Below are positions 42,039-51,325 of a stretch of DNA of 64,000 nucleotides, piece by piece. The stretch covers positions 1-64,000 of the forward strand of contig JAFWXO010000008.1 of assembly GCA_017545865.1 (NCBI GenBank), in the 5' to 3' direction. This DNA is from Clostridia bacterium (lineage in GTDB: Bacteria > Bacillota > Clostridia > Christensenellales > Borkfalkiaceae). A program made the translations under genes and the position numbers. How positions within the stretch are numbered: position 1 is the stretch's first letter; the number at the start of each line of letters is the position of its first letter. The notes under the pieces were generated by a model that was given only the letters and a program-made list of their open reading frames with translations, had not been told where the DNA came from and ran no database searches.

Positions 42039-42068
42039 AAAAAATCGCAAGGCAAATTCGCCTTGCGA
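42037..42068 (-). terminator. Terminator of putP
   Basis: A 9-bp stem (42068-42060 with 42053-42045) followed by eight T on the minus strand. Confidence 0.9.
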
Positions 42069-42082
42069 CTTATTATTTAATT

Positions 42083-43597
42083 TTAGTTTTCGCTCTTATA
42101 AGTGATTGTTTTAACTTCATCAAACTCGTCAAGAACTTCCTTAGAAGGTTGTTTAGTTAAAAGTGAAACAACGATTGCAACGATGAACGCAACTGCAAAG
42201 CCGGGGATAATTTCGTAAAGACCGATAGGCAATAAATACTTGCCGATAACGTAAGTCCAAAGTACCGAAACGCCAAAGCCCGAAATAATTGAAGAAACTG
42301 CGCCAGCGTAGTTTAACTTGCGGAAATAAAGCGAAAGTAAGATTACAGGGCCGAACGCCGAACCAAAGATTGCCCAAGCGTTAGAAACTAAATCCATAAT
42401 ACCGCCTGAACCCGGTAAAAGAGCGATTACAAGCGCTACCGCTAAGATAACGGCAACGGCAATTCTACCAACCATAAGCAAGTGCTTGTCACTCGCGTTT
42501 TTCTTGATAGCAGTTTTGTAAATATCGCTAGCAAATGCGCTTGAAGATGCTAAAAGTTGGCTATCTGCCGTGCTCATAGATGCAGCCATGATTGCGGAAA
42601 TTAAGATACCCGAAAGAACGCCAGGAACGATAAATCTTGCAAGCATAATGAACACTTGTTCGCTATTACCGCCGTTGATAAACGAGCCGAAGAACTTGTG
42701 AGCAACTAAGCCTACAACCGATGCCATTATACAAATAACAGTTGTCCAAACGCTACCAACGATTTGAGATTTTCTCATTTCTTTTTCGCTCTTAATGGAC
42801 ATATATCTAACGAGAATATGTGGCATACCAAAGTAGCCTAAGCCCCAACCAAGACCGGAAATAATATCTATAATGCTTCTACCGTCAAACTTACCACTTG
42901 ATAATAAGCTCATATAGTTTTCAGGAGTAACCACTTGACCGATCGCAACGAACTTATCCGAATTGATAACGAAAAGGGCTATGATAGGAAGAACCATTAA
43001 CGCTGCAAGCATTAAAAGACCTTGGAAGAAGTCAGTCCAACAAACGGCGTTGAAACCGCCGAGTAAAGTATAAACGCCGATAACAACTGCGGCGATAATC
43101 ATACCCCAAGTTTTAGTTATTGCGCCACCGGTTACCGTTTGGAATAAAGTTCCGCACGCAGAGATTGAAGACGCTGCGTAAATACAGTATGCAATAACGA
43201 AAATAACGGCGCAAGTAATTCTTAACACGTTATTTTTTGACTTAAATCTGTTTGAAAGATACTCGGGAATAGTAATAGAATCGTTTGCCTTAATAGCATA
43301 ACGCCTAAGTTTAGGAGCAACGAAAATCCAAGCGCAAATCGTACCGATAATTAAACCGATAGAAATCCAAACTTGACCCATACCGAGCAAACAAATAGCA
43401 CCTGGAAGACCCATCAAAACCCAAGCGCTCATATCCGATGCGCCTGCCGATAAAGCGGCAACTAAACCGCCCATGTTTCTTCCGCCTAAGAAATATTCTT
43501 TTTCACCCGCGCCTCTACTTTTAAGGAAAAAGTAAACGCCTACTGCTAACACTATAACGAAATAGGCAATAAACGCGATAATTTCACCAACGTTCAT
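42083..43597 (-). CDS. putP: Sodium/proline symporter
   Basis: The 504-residue solute:sodium symporter has thirteen predicted helices. GGRNMGGLVAALSAGASDMSAWVLMGLPGA at about 38-67 and TDFFQGLLMLAALMVLPI are features of PutP. It brings proline in with sodium. It is a single-gene unit with AAGGAG before the ATG and a terminator after it. A related solute cannot be excluded. Confidence 0.92.
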   Translation of the reverse strand: MNVGEIIAFIAYFVIVLAVGVYFFLKSRGAGEKEYFLGGRNMGGLVAALSAGASDMSAWVLMGLPGAICLLGMGQVWISIGLIIGTICAWIFVAPKLRRYAIKANDSITIPEYLSNRFKSKNNVLRITCAVIFVIAYCIYAASSISACGTLFQTVTGGAITKTWGMIIAAVVIGVYTLLGGFNAVCWTDFFQGLLMLAALMVLPIIALFVINSDKFVAIGQVVTPENYMSLLSSGKFDGRSIIDIISGLGWGLGYFGMPHILVRYMSIKSEKEMRKSQIVGSVWTTVICIMASVVGLVAHKFFGSFINGGNSEQVFIMLARFIVPGVLSGILISAIMAASMSTADSQLLASSSAFASDIYKTAIKKNASDKHLLMVGRIAVAVILAVALVIALLPGSGGIMDLVSNAWAIFGSAFGPVILLSLYFRKLNYAGAVSSIISGFGVSVLWTYVIGKYLLPIGLYEIIPGFAVAFIVAIVVSLLTKQPSKEVLDEFDEVKTITYKSEN

Positions 43598-43675
43598 AAT
43601 TATCTCCTTGATAATTTAATATTTTATTATTTTAATATATTTTATAGAAAAAATCAATTAAATTAACGGCTATAT

Positions 43676-43712
43676 GAAAAAAACCGCCAATCTTTAATAA
43701 AAAGTTGGCGAT
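43676..43712 (-). terminator. Terminator of the HtrA-like gene
   Basis: CGCCAA pairs with TTGGCG around an A/T loop, followed by seven T on the minus strand. Confidence 0.75.
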
Positions 43713-43717
43713 TTATT

Positions 43718-44536
43718 CTATTTTTGCATATTTATAAATTCTAAAACTTTGCTTCTTTGAACGGCGTAACCCGCAACGAACTCACCTTTATTGTCAATTT
43801 CCGCTGCAAAGTTTATACCGCAAACTTTATACTTATCGTCAAGTAGCACCCCGCCAGACGAGCCGTTGTTTACCAAACAATCGTGTTTTATCGCGCTAAA
43901 CTTAACGTTTGATATTTCCTCTGAAACTTCTCCTCCAAAATCTATCGTTTCATACTCCGTAACCCTACCAACCGTAACGGCGTTCAAAACGCCTAACGGG
44001 CTACCTATTGAAATAACCGTATCGTTTTTCTTGGGATCTGAAAGGCTAAACTCTAAAACGGAATATAACTTTTTGCTTTGGAAAGATAAAATTGAAAGGT
44101 CGTAACTTGCGTCTTTAACTAAAACCCTTGCCAAATACCCGTCACCATAACAATCGATAACGTTGCACTCGAAATTAGTGTACGATGGACTTTCGTAAAC
44201 GACGTGATTGTTTGAAAGTAAATAGTAGGTATAATACTCGCTGTTTCCAGTAGGCTCATTAACGTCAAAAATAACAGCGCTACCTTTACTCGTTGCTTCA
44301 TTGAGCCTTCCGCCTAAAACCGAACTTTGAAAGCTTTTGTGTTCAACTAAAAAGTTAGCCGTTATAATTTGGTTTTCATACACCCCGTCAATAAGCGTTT
44401 TAGCGTCAACTTGATTATCGCCGTTAGAAGAAGTCCCCGCGGGCGTTATCTCGCAAGACGGCATTATTAAAAGGGCTAAAACGGCAAGCATTATCGCCGA
44501 TATTATTTTAAATCTTTTTATAATTATAGATTTCAT
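43718..44536 (-). CDS. Trypsin-like (HtrA/S1C) serine protease lipoprotein without PDZ
   Basis: A 272-residue secreted protease. Signal and lipobox LALLIMPSC put the acylated cysteine near residue 28. The triad is His in SNNHVVYE, Asp in ASYDLSIL, and Ser in NNGSSGGVLL. No PDZ domain follows, unlike classical HtrA/DegP. It probably degrades or processes proteins at the outer face of the membrane. I use the ATG at 44536 (MKSIIIKRFK), since the in-frame TTG six codons earlier lies at the -10 box. There is no ribosome site. Confidence 0.82.
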   Translation of the reverse strand: MKSIIIKRFKIISAIMLAVLALLIMPSCEITPAGTSSNGDNQVDAKTLIDGVYENQIITANFLVEHKSFQSSVLGGRLNEATSKGSAVIFDVNEPTGNSEYYTYYLLSNNHVVYESPSYTNFECNVIDCYGDGYLARVLVKDASYDLSILSFQSKKLYSVLEFSLSDPKKNDTVISIGSPLGVLNAVTVGRVTEYETIDFGGEVSEEISNVKFSAIKHDCLVNNGSSGGVLLDDKYKVCGINFAAEIDNKGEFVAGYAVQRSKVLEFINMQK

Positions 44537-44542
44537 AATTTT

Positions 44543-44571
44543 ATTATATATCAAACCCCAAAAAATTACAA
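44543..44571 (-). promoter_or_regulatory. Promoter of the HtrA-like gene, predicted leaderless
   Basis: TTGTAA (44571-44566), 17 bases, TATAAT (44548-44543), then 6 bases to the ATG. Confidence 0.7.
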
Positions 44572-44572
44572 T

Positions 44573-44600
44573 GAAAAAGGAGCGAATTTTCGCTCCTTAA
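44573..44600 (-). terminator. Terminator of the OFA transporter
   Basis: AAGGAGCG pairs with CGCTCCTT around AAAATT, followed by a T run on the minus strand. Confidence 0.85.
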
Positions 44601-44602
44601 TA

Positions 44603-45823
44603 TTATTTTTGCTTGTTGGTTTTTATAAAGAAGAAACTTATAAGCGCAGCAACGGCATACATAATCACGGTGAATACTAAAATACTTTGGTAAGAACCCG
44701 TTGCCTTTAATATTATGCCTGCAATTTGGTTACCCGTTAAACCTGCAATCGCCCAAGCGGAAAGGGCTATGCCGTGGATAGACGAAATTTTGCCCATACC
44801 GTAAACGTCAGATAAAAGCGTGGGAAGGTTACTAAATCCACCGCCGTAACCCGCGTTAACAACGAGCATAAGCGCGATTGAAACAACGAGTGCTAAGGTG
44901 CTTCCACCGTTTAACGCGCCCGTGCAAAGCGCAACTACGGTTAAAGCAATTTCACTTAAAAGAATAATCTTATAAATGGTGTTACGGCTCTTCATCTTAT
45001 CGCCGAGCGCCGAATAACCAAGGCGACCGCCAGCGTTTAATAAGCCCGTAATGGTGCATAAAAGAGCGGCAACAGAGCCTAAGCCAAGCGCCTTATAGAT
45101 ACTCTTTTCAAAGGAAATAAGCGCTAAACCGCAAGCGATGTTGATATAGAATACAAGCCAAATGCCGATAAACTTAACGTCAAGGAAGATTTTGAAACGA
45201 GCAAAGAATTCTTTAACGGAAACTTTTTCGTGCGGTTCAACCCAACCTTCAGGCTTTTTAAGGAGCAAGTGGCCAACGAACATCATCACGAACCACAACG
45301 CGCCTAAGATATAGAAGGCAAATTCAAGCCCAACTAAGTTTATAAGCCACTCGATAACGGGAGCGAAAATCATCTTCGCTGCGCCAAAGCCAGCTACCGC
45401 TAAACCAGTTGCTAAACCCTTTTTATCCTTGAACCAAAGCATTAAGGTTTTTACGGGAGAAAGATAACCAAGACCTAAGCCGAAACCCATAATAACGCCG
45501 TAGAAAAGTAAAACGAGCCAAGCGCTTTGTATGCGAACGGCAAGCCCCGTTCCTAAAACGCCAACGGTAAAGCAAATCGTTGCTATTAAACTTGCCTTGT
45601 GAATATCCTTTTCAACGAAGTTACCAAGGAAAGCAGCGCTCATACCAAGGAAGAAAATGGCTAAACTGAACGCCCAACCGAGAAGGCTAATCTTATCGGC
45701 AAAGAAGGAAATACCTTCAAAACTAGAACTAAATATCGACCAGCAGTATACCGTGCCGATACTTGCGTGTAACAAAAGCGCGGGAATTGCCGCCCTTGTC
45801 CATTTGTTAGATAAATTTCTCAT
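44603..45823 (-). CDS. MFS transporter, oxalate/formate antiporter (OFA) family
   Basis: A twelve-helix permease of 406 residues. HASIGTVYCWSIFSSSFE near the start, the GLGLGYLSPVKTLMLWFKDKKGLATGLAVAGFGA block and the C-terminal IAGLTGNQIAG segment mark the OFA family. Members carry small carboxylates or other anions; the substrate here is open. I prefer the ATG at 45823 (MRNLSNKW) with CAGG in front; an in-frame GTG lies 12 codons upstream. It follows the MntR-like gene on the same strand but after that gene's terminator. Confidence 0.85.
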   Translation of the reverse strand: MRNLSNKWTRAAIPALLLHASIGTVYCWSIFSSSFEGISFFADKISLLGWAFSLAIFFLGMSAAFLGNFVEKDIHKASLIATICFTVGVLGTGLAVRIQSAWLVLLFYGVIMGFGLGLGYLSPVKTLMLWFKDKKGLATGLAVAGFGAAKMIFAPVIEWLINLVGLEFAFYILGALWFVMMFVGHLLLKKPEGWVEPHEKVSVKEFFARFKIFLDVKFIGIWLVFYINIACGLALISFEKSIYKALGLGSVAALLCTITGLLNAGGRLGYSALGDKMKSRNTIYKIILLSEIALTVVALCTGALNGGSTLALVVSIALMLVVNAGYGGGFSNLPTLLSDVYGMGKISSIHGIALSAWAIAGLTGNQIAGIILKATGSYQSILVFTVIMYAVAALISFFFIKTNKQK

Positions 45824-45912
45824 AAAATACCTGTAAAAAATCTTCTTTCGTGTTTTCACACAATTTGTAATTATACTCTTTTAATTTTATTAAGTCAAGT
45901 TTTTTTATAAAT

Positions 45913-45940
45913 AAAAAAAGAGCGACTGAGCGCTCGTTTA
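45913..45940 (-). terminator. Terminator of the mntR-like gene
   Basis: GAGCG pairs with CGCTC around a 6-base loop, followed by seven T on the minus strand. Confidence 0.8.
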
Positions 45941-45941
45941 A

Positions 45942-46301
45942 TTATTTTGAAAAATCTTTTAAAACTTGCATAAGTTCATCGGTGATAACGTGCTCAACTC
46001 TGCAAGCGTTTTCTTCGGCAACGCCTTCTTCCGCGCCGAGTTTCATAAACACTTTGGTTATAACGCTGTGGCGCTCTTGAATAGAAGTTGCCTTGTTATA
46101 ACCTATCTCGGTAAAATCAATCTCCCCGTGCTTTGAAATGGTAATAAACCCTTTGTTTTGCAAAAGGTTTACCGCTCTTGATACGCTTGGACGAGAATAG
46201 TTAAGTTCCGTTGCAATATCAATAGAGCGAACGGAAGATAACTTCTTTTTAAGCACCAATATCGTTTCAAGGTACATTTCTTCAGATTCGCGATATCTCA
46301 T
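45942..46301 (-). CDS. DtxR/MntR-family metal-dependent regulator (short)
   Basis: The 119-residue protein has the DtxR winged helix at about 5-65 (MYLETILVLKKKLSSVRSIDIATELNYSRPSVSRAVNLLQNKG) and the metal-binding dimerisation helix region (ERHSVITKVFMKLGAEEGVAEENACRVEHVI). It is shorter than MntR or DtxR and lacks any SH3-like domain. It should sense Fe(II) or Mn(II). It is a good candidate to bind the GTTAGC-N4-GCTAAC sites at feoA and feoB 5 kb away. No ribosome site; a strong promoter lies 9 bases before the ATG. Confidence 0.88.
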   Translation of the reverse strand: MRYRESEEMYLETILVLKKKLSSVRSIDIATELNYSRPSVSRAVNLLQNKGFITISKHGEIDFTEIGYNKATSIQERHSVITKVFMKLGAEEGVAEENACRVEHVITDELMQVLKDFSK

Positions 46302-46310
46302 AACTATTTA

Positions 46311-46339
46311 ATTATACCATACCAAAAATCTTTTGTAAA
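46311..46339 (-). promoter_or_regulatory. Promoter of the mntR-like gene, predicted near-leaderless
   Basis: TTTACA (46339-46334), 17 bases, TATAAT (46316-46311), then 9 bases to the ATG. Confidence 0.7.
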
Positions 46340-46365
46340 GAGTTATAACTTTTTTTTGATTTTGC

Positions 46366-46394
46366 TTGATTATAGGGCAATAACAATGTATAAT
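46366..46394 (+). promoter_or_regulatory. Promoter of the lysR gene
   Basis: TTGATT (46366-46371), 17 bases, TATAAT (46389-46394). The leader is about 47 bases long and ends in GGGGAAAT before the ATG. Confidence 0.7.
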
Positions 46395-46448
46395 CAAATA
46401 TATATCAAATAACAAAACGTATAACTTTAAGGTTATAAATGGGGAAAT

Positions 46449-47384
46449 ATGTTTAAAAACAAAGAATACGTTCTTGCAATTCATCGCGAAAAAAGTTTTT
46501 CAAAAGCAGCGGAATCTCTATCAGTTTCACAACCGTCGCTTTCGGCTTCGATAAAGAGAATTGAACAAAAGATTTCAGAGCCTATTTTCGATCGTTCAAG
46601 TAACCCCTTAAAACTTACTGAAATCGGCGAAGAATACGTTAATCGCGCTTTGGAAATTGAGCAGATTGAAAAAGATTTTGAACGCTACGTTTCAGACCAC
46701 ACTAAACTTTTAAAAGGAACTATAAGGCTTGGCGGTTCAAGTTTCTTTTCGTCGCTTATTCTTCCAAAGCTCATATACGATTTTAACGTTAAATATCCGC
46801 AAATCAAGTTTGAAATTTACGAAGATAGCACTAAAAAATTGATGAACAAACTTGCAAACGGCGAACTTGATTTTGTTATTGACAACACGATAAATGAAGA
46901 CGAGAATATTTTGTCAACCGTGTTTTCATCCGAAAGATTGCTCCTTGCTGTGCCAAAGTCTTTTGCCGTTAACGAAAGTTTAGATAAATTTAAACTTAAC
47001 GAAAAAGACATTAAGGAAAACAAGTATTTATCAAATTTTCCAAGCGTTGATTTAAAAGCGTTTGAAAATTATCCTTTCGTTTTGTTAAACCCCGAAAACG
47101 ATACGGGAAAAAGGGCGGAAAAACTCTTGAAAAAGCACGGCGTTAAGCCAAACGTTGCCTTTAAACTTGACCAGCAAGCAACGGCGTTTAACGTTTCTTG
47201 CACGGGCATGGCAATCTCTTTCGTGAGTGACTCGCTCGTTAAAAGTTTAAACTCCGAGCGCCAAATTTGTTACTACCTACTTGCCGATAAGGAAGCGGAG
47301 AGAAATATATATTTCTACCAAAAGAAAAACCATTATTTAACGCTTGCAAGCAGATATTTTATAGAATACAGCACTAAAAAATAA
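46449..47384 (+). CDS. LysR family transcriptional regulator
   Basis: The 311-residue protein has the N-terminal helix-turn-helix (EYVLAIHREKSFSKAAESLSVSQPSLSASIKRIEQ) at about 4-40, a linker helix, and a periplasmic-binding-protein-like effector domain from about 95 on. It is the only plus-strand gene in this stretch and is flanked by its own promoter and a terminator. The target may be the divergent neighbours or itself. The effector is not predictable. Confidence 0.9.
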   Translation: MFKNKEYVLAIHREKSFSKAAESLSVSQPSLSASIKRIEQKISEPIFDRSSNPLKLTEIGEEYVNRALEIEQIEKDFERYVSDHTKLLKGTIRLGGSSFFSSLILPKLIYDFNVKYPQIKFEIYEDSTKKLMNKLANGELDFVIDNTINEDENILSTVFSSERLLLAVPKSFAVNESLDKFKLNEKDIKENKYLSNFPSVDLKAFENYPFVLLNPENDTGKRAEKLLKKHGVKPNVAFKLDQQATAFNVSCTGMAISFVSDSLVKSLNSERQICYYLLADKEAERNIYFYQKKNHYLTLASRYFIEYSTKK

Positions 47385-47390
47385 AAAAAT

Positions 47391-47417
47391 TATCCGTGGC
47401 TAACTTGCCACGGATTT
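47391..47417. terminator. Bidirectional terminator between lysR and the ceramidase-like gene
   Basis: ATCCGTGGC pairs with GCCACGGAT, with A and T runs on both sides. It serves two convergent genes. Confidence 0.88.
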
Positions 47418-47419
47418 TT

Positions 47420-48763
47420 TTAAGCGTTGTAAAGTTTATTGAGCATTTCGGTCATGCCGTTAACCATAATATCGTCGCCACCCTTTTTGATAACGGTAGT
47501 GCCCGCTTCGTAACCGCCTTCATCGTAAGACGAACTGTTCGGGATATAACCGCCTGCGGTGTTTGTTAAACAACAAAGCACCGTTTCTTTAAAGGGAGAG
47601 TTTTCGCAAATTCTTCTGCCGATTTCAGTAAACGGCTCGCCACCGATACCTGCAAACACCAAATCGCCAAGACTAATTGCGGAGAAGTTAAACGGAAAAC
47701 TATCAGGTCCGTTTTCAAGCATTACTATTCGCTTTGCCCTTGCAACTGCGGTAGTTAAAGCCATTTCCTTATAAGGAAGTTCGCCTGCCCTTCCGCTTTT
47801 AAACATATCGTATATATACCTTGCTTCTTCAAGTTTGTCGTTTTCTTTATTAGACGGAAGGTTAATAGTCGTTGTAACGTAACTAATTTTGTCCGTTTTA
47901 ACGGGTTTCGTTACAGAAATAACGGATAAAACCGCGCCTGCGATTTTTCTACCCATATATTCGGCGTGAGCGTAACTTCTCGGCACGCTATCAAAGTCAA
48001 TTACGGAAATCGCTTCTTCTTCGGGCGTTGGCGCAACGTTAACGTGATTAACGTCACCTTGACAGCCTAAAAGGAATATACATTTTGTATTTCCGAGCGC
48101 GTTTTCAAGCGTTTTGCAAACAACGCCCATATAGTCGGCGGATAAAAGTTCCCCACCAACACTGTCGGGGTGAGTGCCAAAGTTGACAAGTATTATATCT
48201 TCACCGCCACACCTTTTAATCTTAACTATTCTTACAGTTTCGTCGGGAACGCCCAAGGCGTGCAAAATATTTGGGTTTTTAACGCCGGGGTTTGTTGCAA
48301 CTGAACCGTCTTTCATACGGTAACGGCGAACGAACGATACCCCCTTGGCTTGGGTTTTAGCAACGCTAAACTCACTTTCATTAAGGTCTTGAAAAGCGTA
48401 AACTGCCGCGTCACGTGCGGTGTTTACTAAAAACGCTTCGTATTCAGGGGTGCTTTCAGAAGAAGTGCCAAGGTCTTTACCTATTACGGGGCCCGTGTGA
48501 GTGTGAGAACAGTTTATAAAAATACCGTCCCTTTCAACGCCCGTGTCAGCGGAAACTAAGTCCTTAATTTTATCAAACATCGCTTGGGGAAGTTGACCAA
48601 CGTCAAGCGCGATAACGACTGCTTTTTTAACACCATCGTCAAACGCAACGGCGCGAACGAACAAATCGTCGTTAACGCCTTTTACTTTTCTTGGAATATA
48701 ATAGCCAAGCATGGGAAAACCGTACGGTGGGTTTATTACAAGTTTTGAATATCCCGTCTTCAT
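47420..48763 (-). CDS. Neutral/alkaline ceramidase N-domain-like protein
   Basis: The 447-residue protein matches the N-terminal domain of neutral ceramidases (VNDDLFVRAVAFDDG, NCSHTHTGP with metal-binding histidines, LLGCQGDVNHV, IGGEPFTEIGRR). It lacks a signal peptide and the C-terminal immunoglobulin-like domain of true ceramidases. Bacterial members of this kind are often near sugar genes, and their substrate is unknown. I chose the ATG at 48763 with GGAGAT in front, not the in-frame ATG at 48775 that is part of that ribosome site. Confidence 0.82.
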   Translation of the reverse strand: MKTGYSKLVINPPYGFPMLGYYIPRKVKGVNDDLFVRAVAFDDGVKKAVVIALDVGQLPQAMFDKIKDLVSADTGVERDGIFINCSHTHTGPVIGKDLGTSSESTPEYEAFLVNTARDAAVYAFQDLNESEFSVAKTQAKGVSFVRRYRMKDGSVATNPGVKNPNILHALGVPDETVRIVKIKRCGGEDIILVNFGTHPDSVGGELLSADYMGVVCKTLENALGNTKCIFLLGCQGDVNHVNVAPTPEEEAISVIDFDSVPRSYAHAEYMGRKIAGAVLSVISVTKPVKTDKISYVTTTINLPSNKENDKLEEARYIYDMFKSGRAGELPYKEMALTTAVARAKRIVMLENGPDSFPFNFSAISLGDLVFAGIGGEPFTEIGRRICENSPFKETVLCCLTNTAGGYIPNSSSYDEGGYEAGTTVIKKGGDDIMVNGMTEMLNKLYNA

Positions 48764-48823
48764 AAAAATCTCCATTTACTATGATTAAATATATTGTAGC
48801 ACCAAGAAGATAAAAGTCAATAG

Positions 48824-48853
48824 AAAAGGCTTGAGAAATCAAGCCTTTTTTTC
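48824..48853 (-). terminator. Terminator of the feo unit
   Basis: AAAGGCTTGA pairs with TCAAGCCTTT around four bases. It overlaps the stop codon of the small Cys-rich gene and has T-rich flanks. Confidence 0.85.
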
Positions 48854-48997
48854 ACCGTTACAATCTTTTTTCGAGCACGCGTCCGAGTAAGGGCAACCTA
48901 TGCACTTTTTGCCCTTTTTCTTTGCCCTTATTATATAAAACGACGCTCCGCCGACTATCAGCGCGATAATTACTATCGTTATAATCGTTGCCCACAT
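48839..48997 (-). CDS. FeoB-associated Cys-rich membrane protein
   Basis: A 52-residue protein, MWATIITIVIIALIVGGASF at the start forming one membrane helix, then a basic turn and a tail with four cysteines (CIGCPYSDACSKKDC). This is the small FeoB-associated family that often follows feoB and may play the part of FeoC. Its ATG lies 12 bases after the feoB stop codon, with a weak AGG ribosome site. It was found by reading the gap between feoB and the ceramidase-like gene. Confidence 0.88.
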   Translation of the reverse strand: MWATIITIVIIALIVGGASFYIIRAKKKGKKCIGCPYSDACSKKDCNGEKKA

Positions 48998-49009
48998 AAT
49001 TTTTACCTA

Positions 49010-50998
49010 TTACGCCTTTAATGCGTATTCCTTTTTGAGTTCTTTATTTTTTCTAATAATCATTACGGTAAACAAGCAAGCGATTGCTAAAACTACCGCC
49101 CAGCCAACTATAGGCATCCAAACTGCGCCTAAACTACCGCCCGTTAGTATAGTTCCAAAGAAGAATACTAAGAACGCTACGGTAAAGCCTACTGCAAATT
49201 GAAGCCCTATTCCTGCCCAAAGCCATTTTTTGTTCTTGATTTCGGAGTTCATTGCGCCGATTGCAGCAAAACACGGCGGAGAGAACAAGTTGAACATAAG
49301 ATAAGCAAGAGCCGCCACTTTAGTTATCGCCATAACGCCTGCAACCGCTTCGCCTGCGCCTGCCATTAAAGCAAGTTCTTCAGTATCAATTAAGTTTTCA
49401 AGACCGATAAAGCATACCGCTAAAGTTCCAACAACGTTTTCCTTTGCGATAAAACCCGTGATTGCAGCGGCGGCAAGTTGCCAAGCGCAAACGCCGATAA
49501 CGGGCGCAATAACGTAAGCAAACGGGGTTGCTATATCGTGAAGAATAGAGTTGCTTGCATCAACAATGCTAAACGTCCAGTCGAAAGTTTGCATTACTTG
49601 AACAACGAAGTTGCAAACTAAAATTATAGTTCCCGCTTTTACTATGTACGCCCACGCTCTTGAAAACATAGATTTGCATGCGCCCCATAAACTCGGCGCT
49701 TTATATTCGGGAAGTTCGATAATAAAGAAGTTCTTTCTAACACTATAACCCGTAAGAGCGTTTATAAGAAGGGCGCAAAGAAGAATAAGAACGATACCTA
49801 CGAAATACATCGTAGCGCCTATCCACGCCGAATCTTTAAAAAACGCGCCTGCAAAAAGGGCGATAACGGGAAGTTTTGCGCCACAAGGCATGAACGGAGT
49901 GAGCATAGCGGTTGCCCTTCTTTCTCTTTCATTACGGATAGTTCTACATGCCATTACGCCGGGGATAGAACAACCTGTGCCGATAACGAAAGGAATTATT
50001 GATTTACCTGATAAGCCAACTTTTTTAAATATGGGGTCAAGCACAACCGACGCTCTTGCCATATAACCGCAATCTTCAAGTATAGCGATTAAGAAATACA
50101 TCACCATAACGAGCGGTAAGAAACCTATAACGGCAATTACGCCACCTATAATACCGTCAACGAGTATTGACGACCATATAGTTTCAGGAAGGGCGCTTGC
50201 AACGAGTTCTTGCCCCGCTTCAAGCCAACCAACGAAAGTGTCTGCAATCCACGGGCCAAGCCACGCTTGAGATATGCCGAACACTAAAAACATTACTACT
50301 GCGAAAATAGGAATTCCTACCCATTTGTTTGTTAAAACCGCATCGATTTTATCTTGACGGTTAAGATTTTTGGTATATACTTTACGACTTTCAACTTCCG
50401 CTACGATTTTATTAACGAATTCAAAACGATTTCTATCTGCAAGTTCAACTGCTTGTTTGCTAGTAAGGTCAATATCGCCTTGAACGTAAGGCGCGGTTTG
50501 CTCAGTTCCGGCAAGTTCTTTCGCCTTTTTAACGAGTTCATTAAGCCCTTCGCCCTTAGTTGAAGTCGTTTCAACTACCGGGCAACCAAGTTTTTCGGAT
50601 AAAAGTTTAACGTCAATAACCGTTTGCTTTTTCTTGTTAACGTCCGTTTTGTTAAGCGCTACAACAACGGGAATTCCAAGTTCTAAAAGTTGAGTGGTGA
50701 AAAATAAACTACGGCTCAAATTCGTTCCGTCAACGATATTTATTATCGCTTCGGGGTTTTCGTTCTTTACAAAACTTGAAGTAATAGATTCTTCACTAGT
50801 GAACGGGCTCATTGAGTAAGCGCCTGGAAGGTCAACAGCAATAAGCTCATCGTTGCCACTATACGACTTTTTGATAGCGTGCTCTTTTTTGTCAACGGTA
50901 ACGCCTGCCCAGTTGCCCACTTTTTCATTTCTGCCAGTGAGCGCATTGTACATCGTGGTTTTACCACTGTTTGGATTGCCTGCGAGTGCAATTCTCAT
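49010..50998 (-). CDS. feoB: Ferrous iron transport protein B
   Basis: The 662-residue membrane GTPase imports Fe(II). The N-terminal G domain has GNPNSGKTTMYNALTG (G1), the G2 loop around NWAGVTVDKKE, DLPGAYS (G3), NKTDV (G4); then a helical switch domain and about eight membrane helices with two gate motifs (GTGCSIPGVMACRT and the later FSPPCFAAIGAM). It is of the GNWxGVT, single-polypeptide type. It lies downstream of feoA with two palindromic operators in between. AAGGAG precedes the ATG. Confidence 0.97.
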   Translation of the reverse strand: MRIALAGNPNSGKTTMYNALTGRNEKVGNWAGVTVDKKEHAIKKSYSGNDELIAVDLPGAYSMSPFTSEESITSSFVKNENPEAIINIVDGTNLSRSLFFTTQLLELGIPVVVALNKTDVNKKKQTVIDVKLLSEKLGCPVVETTSTKGEGLNELVKKAKELAGTEQTAPYVQGDIDLTSKQAVELADRNRFEFVNKIVAEVESRKVYTKNLNRQDKIDAVLTNKWVGIPIFAVVMFLVFGISQAWLGPWIADTFVGWLEAGQELVASALPETIWSSILVDGIIGGVIAVIGFLPLVMVMYFLIAILEDCGYMARASVVLDPIFKKVGLSGKSIIPFVIGTGCSIPGVMACRTIRNERERRATAMLTPFMPCGAKLPVIALFAGAFFKDSAWIGATMYFVGIVLILLCALLINALTGYSVRKNFFIIELPEYKAPSLWGACKSMFSRAWAYIVKAGTIILVCNFVVQVMQTFDWTFSIVDASNSILHDIATPFAYVIAPVIGVCAWQLAAAAITGFIAKENVVGTLAVCFIGLENLIDTEELALMAGAGEAVAGVMAITKVAALAYLMFNLFSPPCFAAIGAMNSEIKNKKWLWAGIGLQFAVGFTVAFLVFFFGTILTGGSLGAVWMPIVGWAVVLAIACLFTVMIIRKNKELKKEYALKA

Positions 50999-51019
50999 AT
51001 TTTTCTCCTTTTATTTACA

Positions 51020-51069
51020 GTTAGCCATTGCTAACATGATTTTAAAATTAAAAGTTAGCCTTTGCTAAC
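51020..51069. promoter_or_regulatory. Two palindromic operators upstream of feoB
   Basis: GTTAGCCATTGCTAAC (51020-51035) and GTTAGCCTTTGCTAAC (51054-51069) are near-identical 16-base sites of form GTTAGC-N4-GCTAAC, 34 bases apart. A third exact copy lies at feoA. The form recalls DtxR-type iron boxes. Confidence 0.8.
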
Positions 51070-51095
51070 AATTATTCAAAAAAATAACGATTGAG

Positions 51096-51314
51096 TTATT
51101 CTTTTATTTTAATAGCCTTAGCCAAGTCTTTATCTATATTATAACGCGCGTCTTTAATCGCAACGACGCAACCGCCCCTTTTGTGAGCGATAACCGTTAT
51201 AGGTTCACCCTTATAACAACCGAGTGAAAAAAGAAAAGAATTAAGTTCTTCGTCATTAGTAACAACGTCTTCAACTATATATTCTCTGCCGATTTCGGCA
51301 ATGCTTAAATCCAT
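51096..51314 (-). CDS. feoA: Ferrous iron transport protein A
   Basis: The 72-residue SH3-like cytosolic protein supports FeoB. It has LFSLGCYKGEPITVIAHKRGGCVVAIKDARYNIDKDLAKAI, the normal FeoA core with the final -VAIKDARYxI- strand. AAGGAG precedes the ATG. The gene is transcribed from a promoter that carries an operator over the start point, and feoB follows after 97 bases. Confidence 0.94.
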   Translation of the reverse strand: MDLSIAEIGREYIVEDVVTNDEELNSFLFSLGCYKGEPITVIAHKRGGCVVAIKDARYNIDKDLAKAIKIKE

Positions 51315-51325
51315 AAATTCTCCTT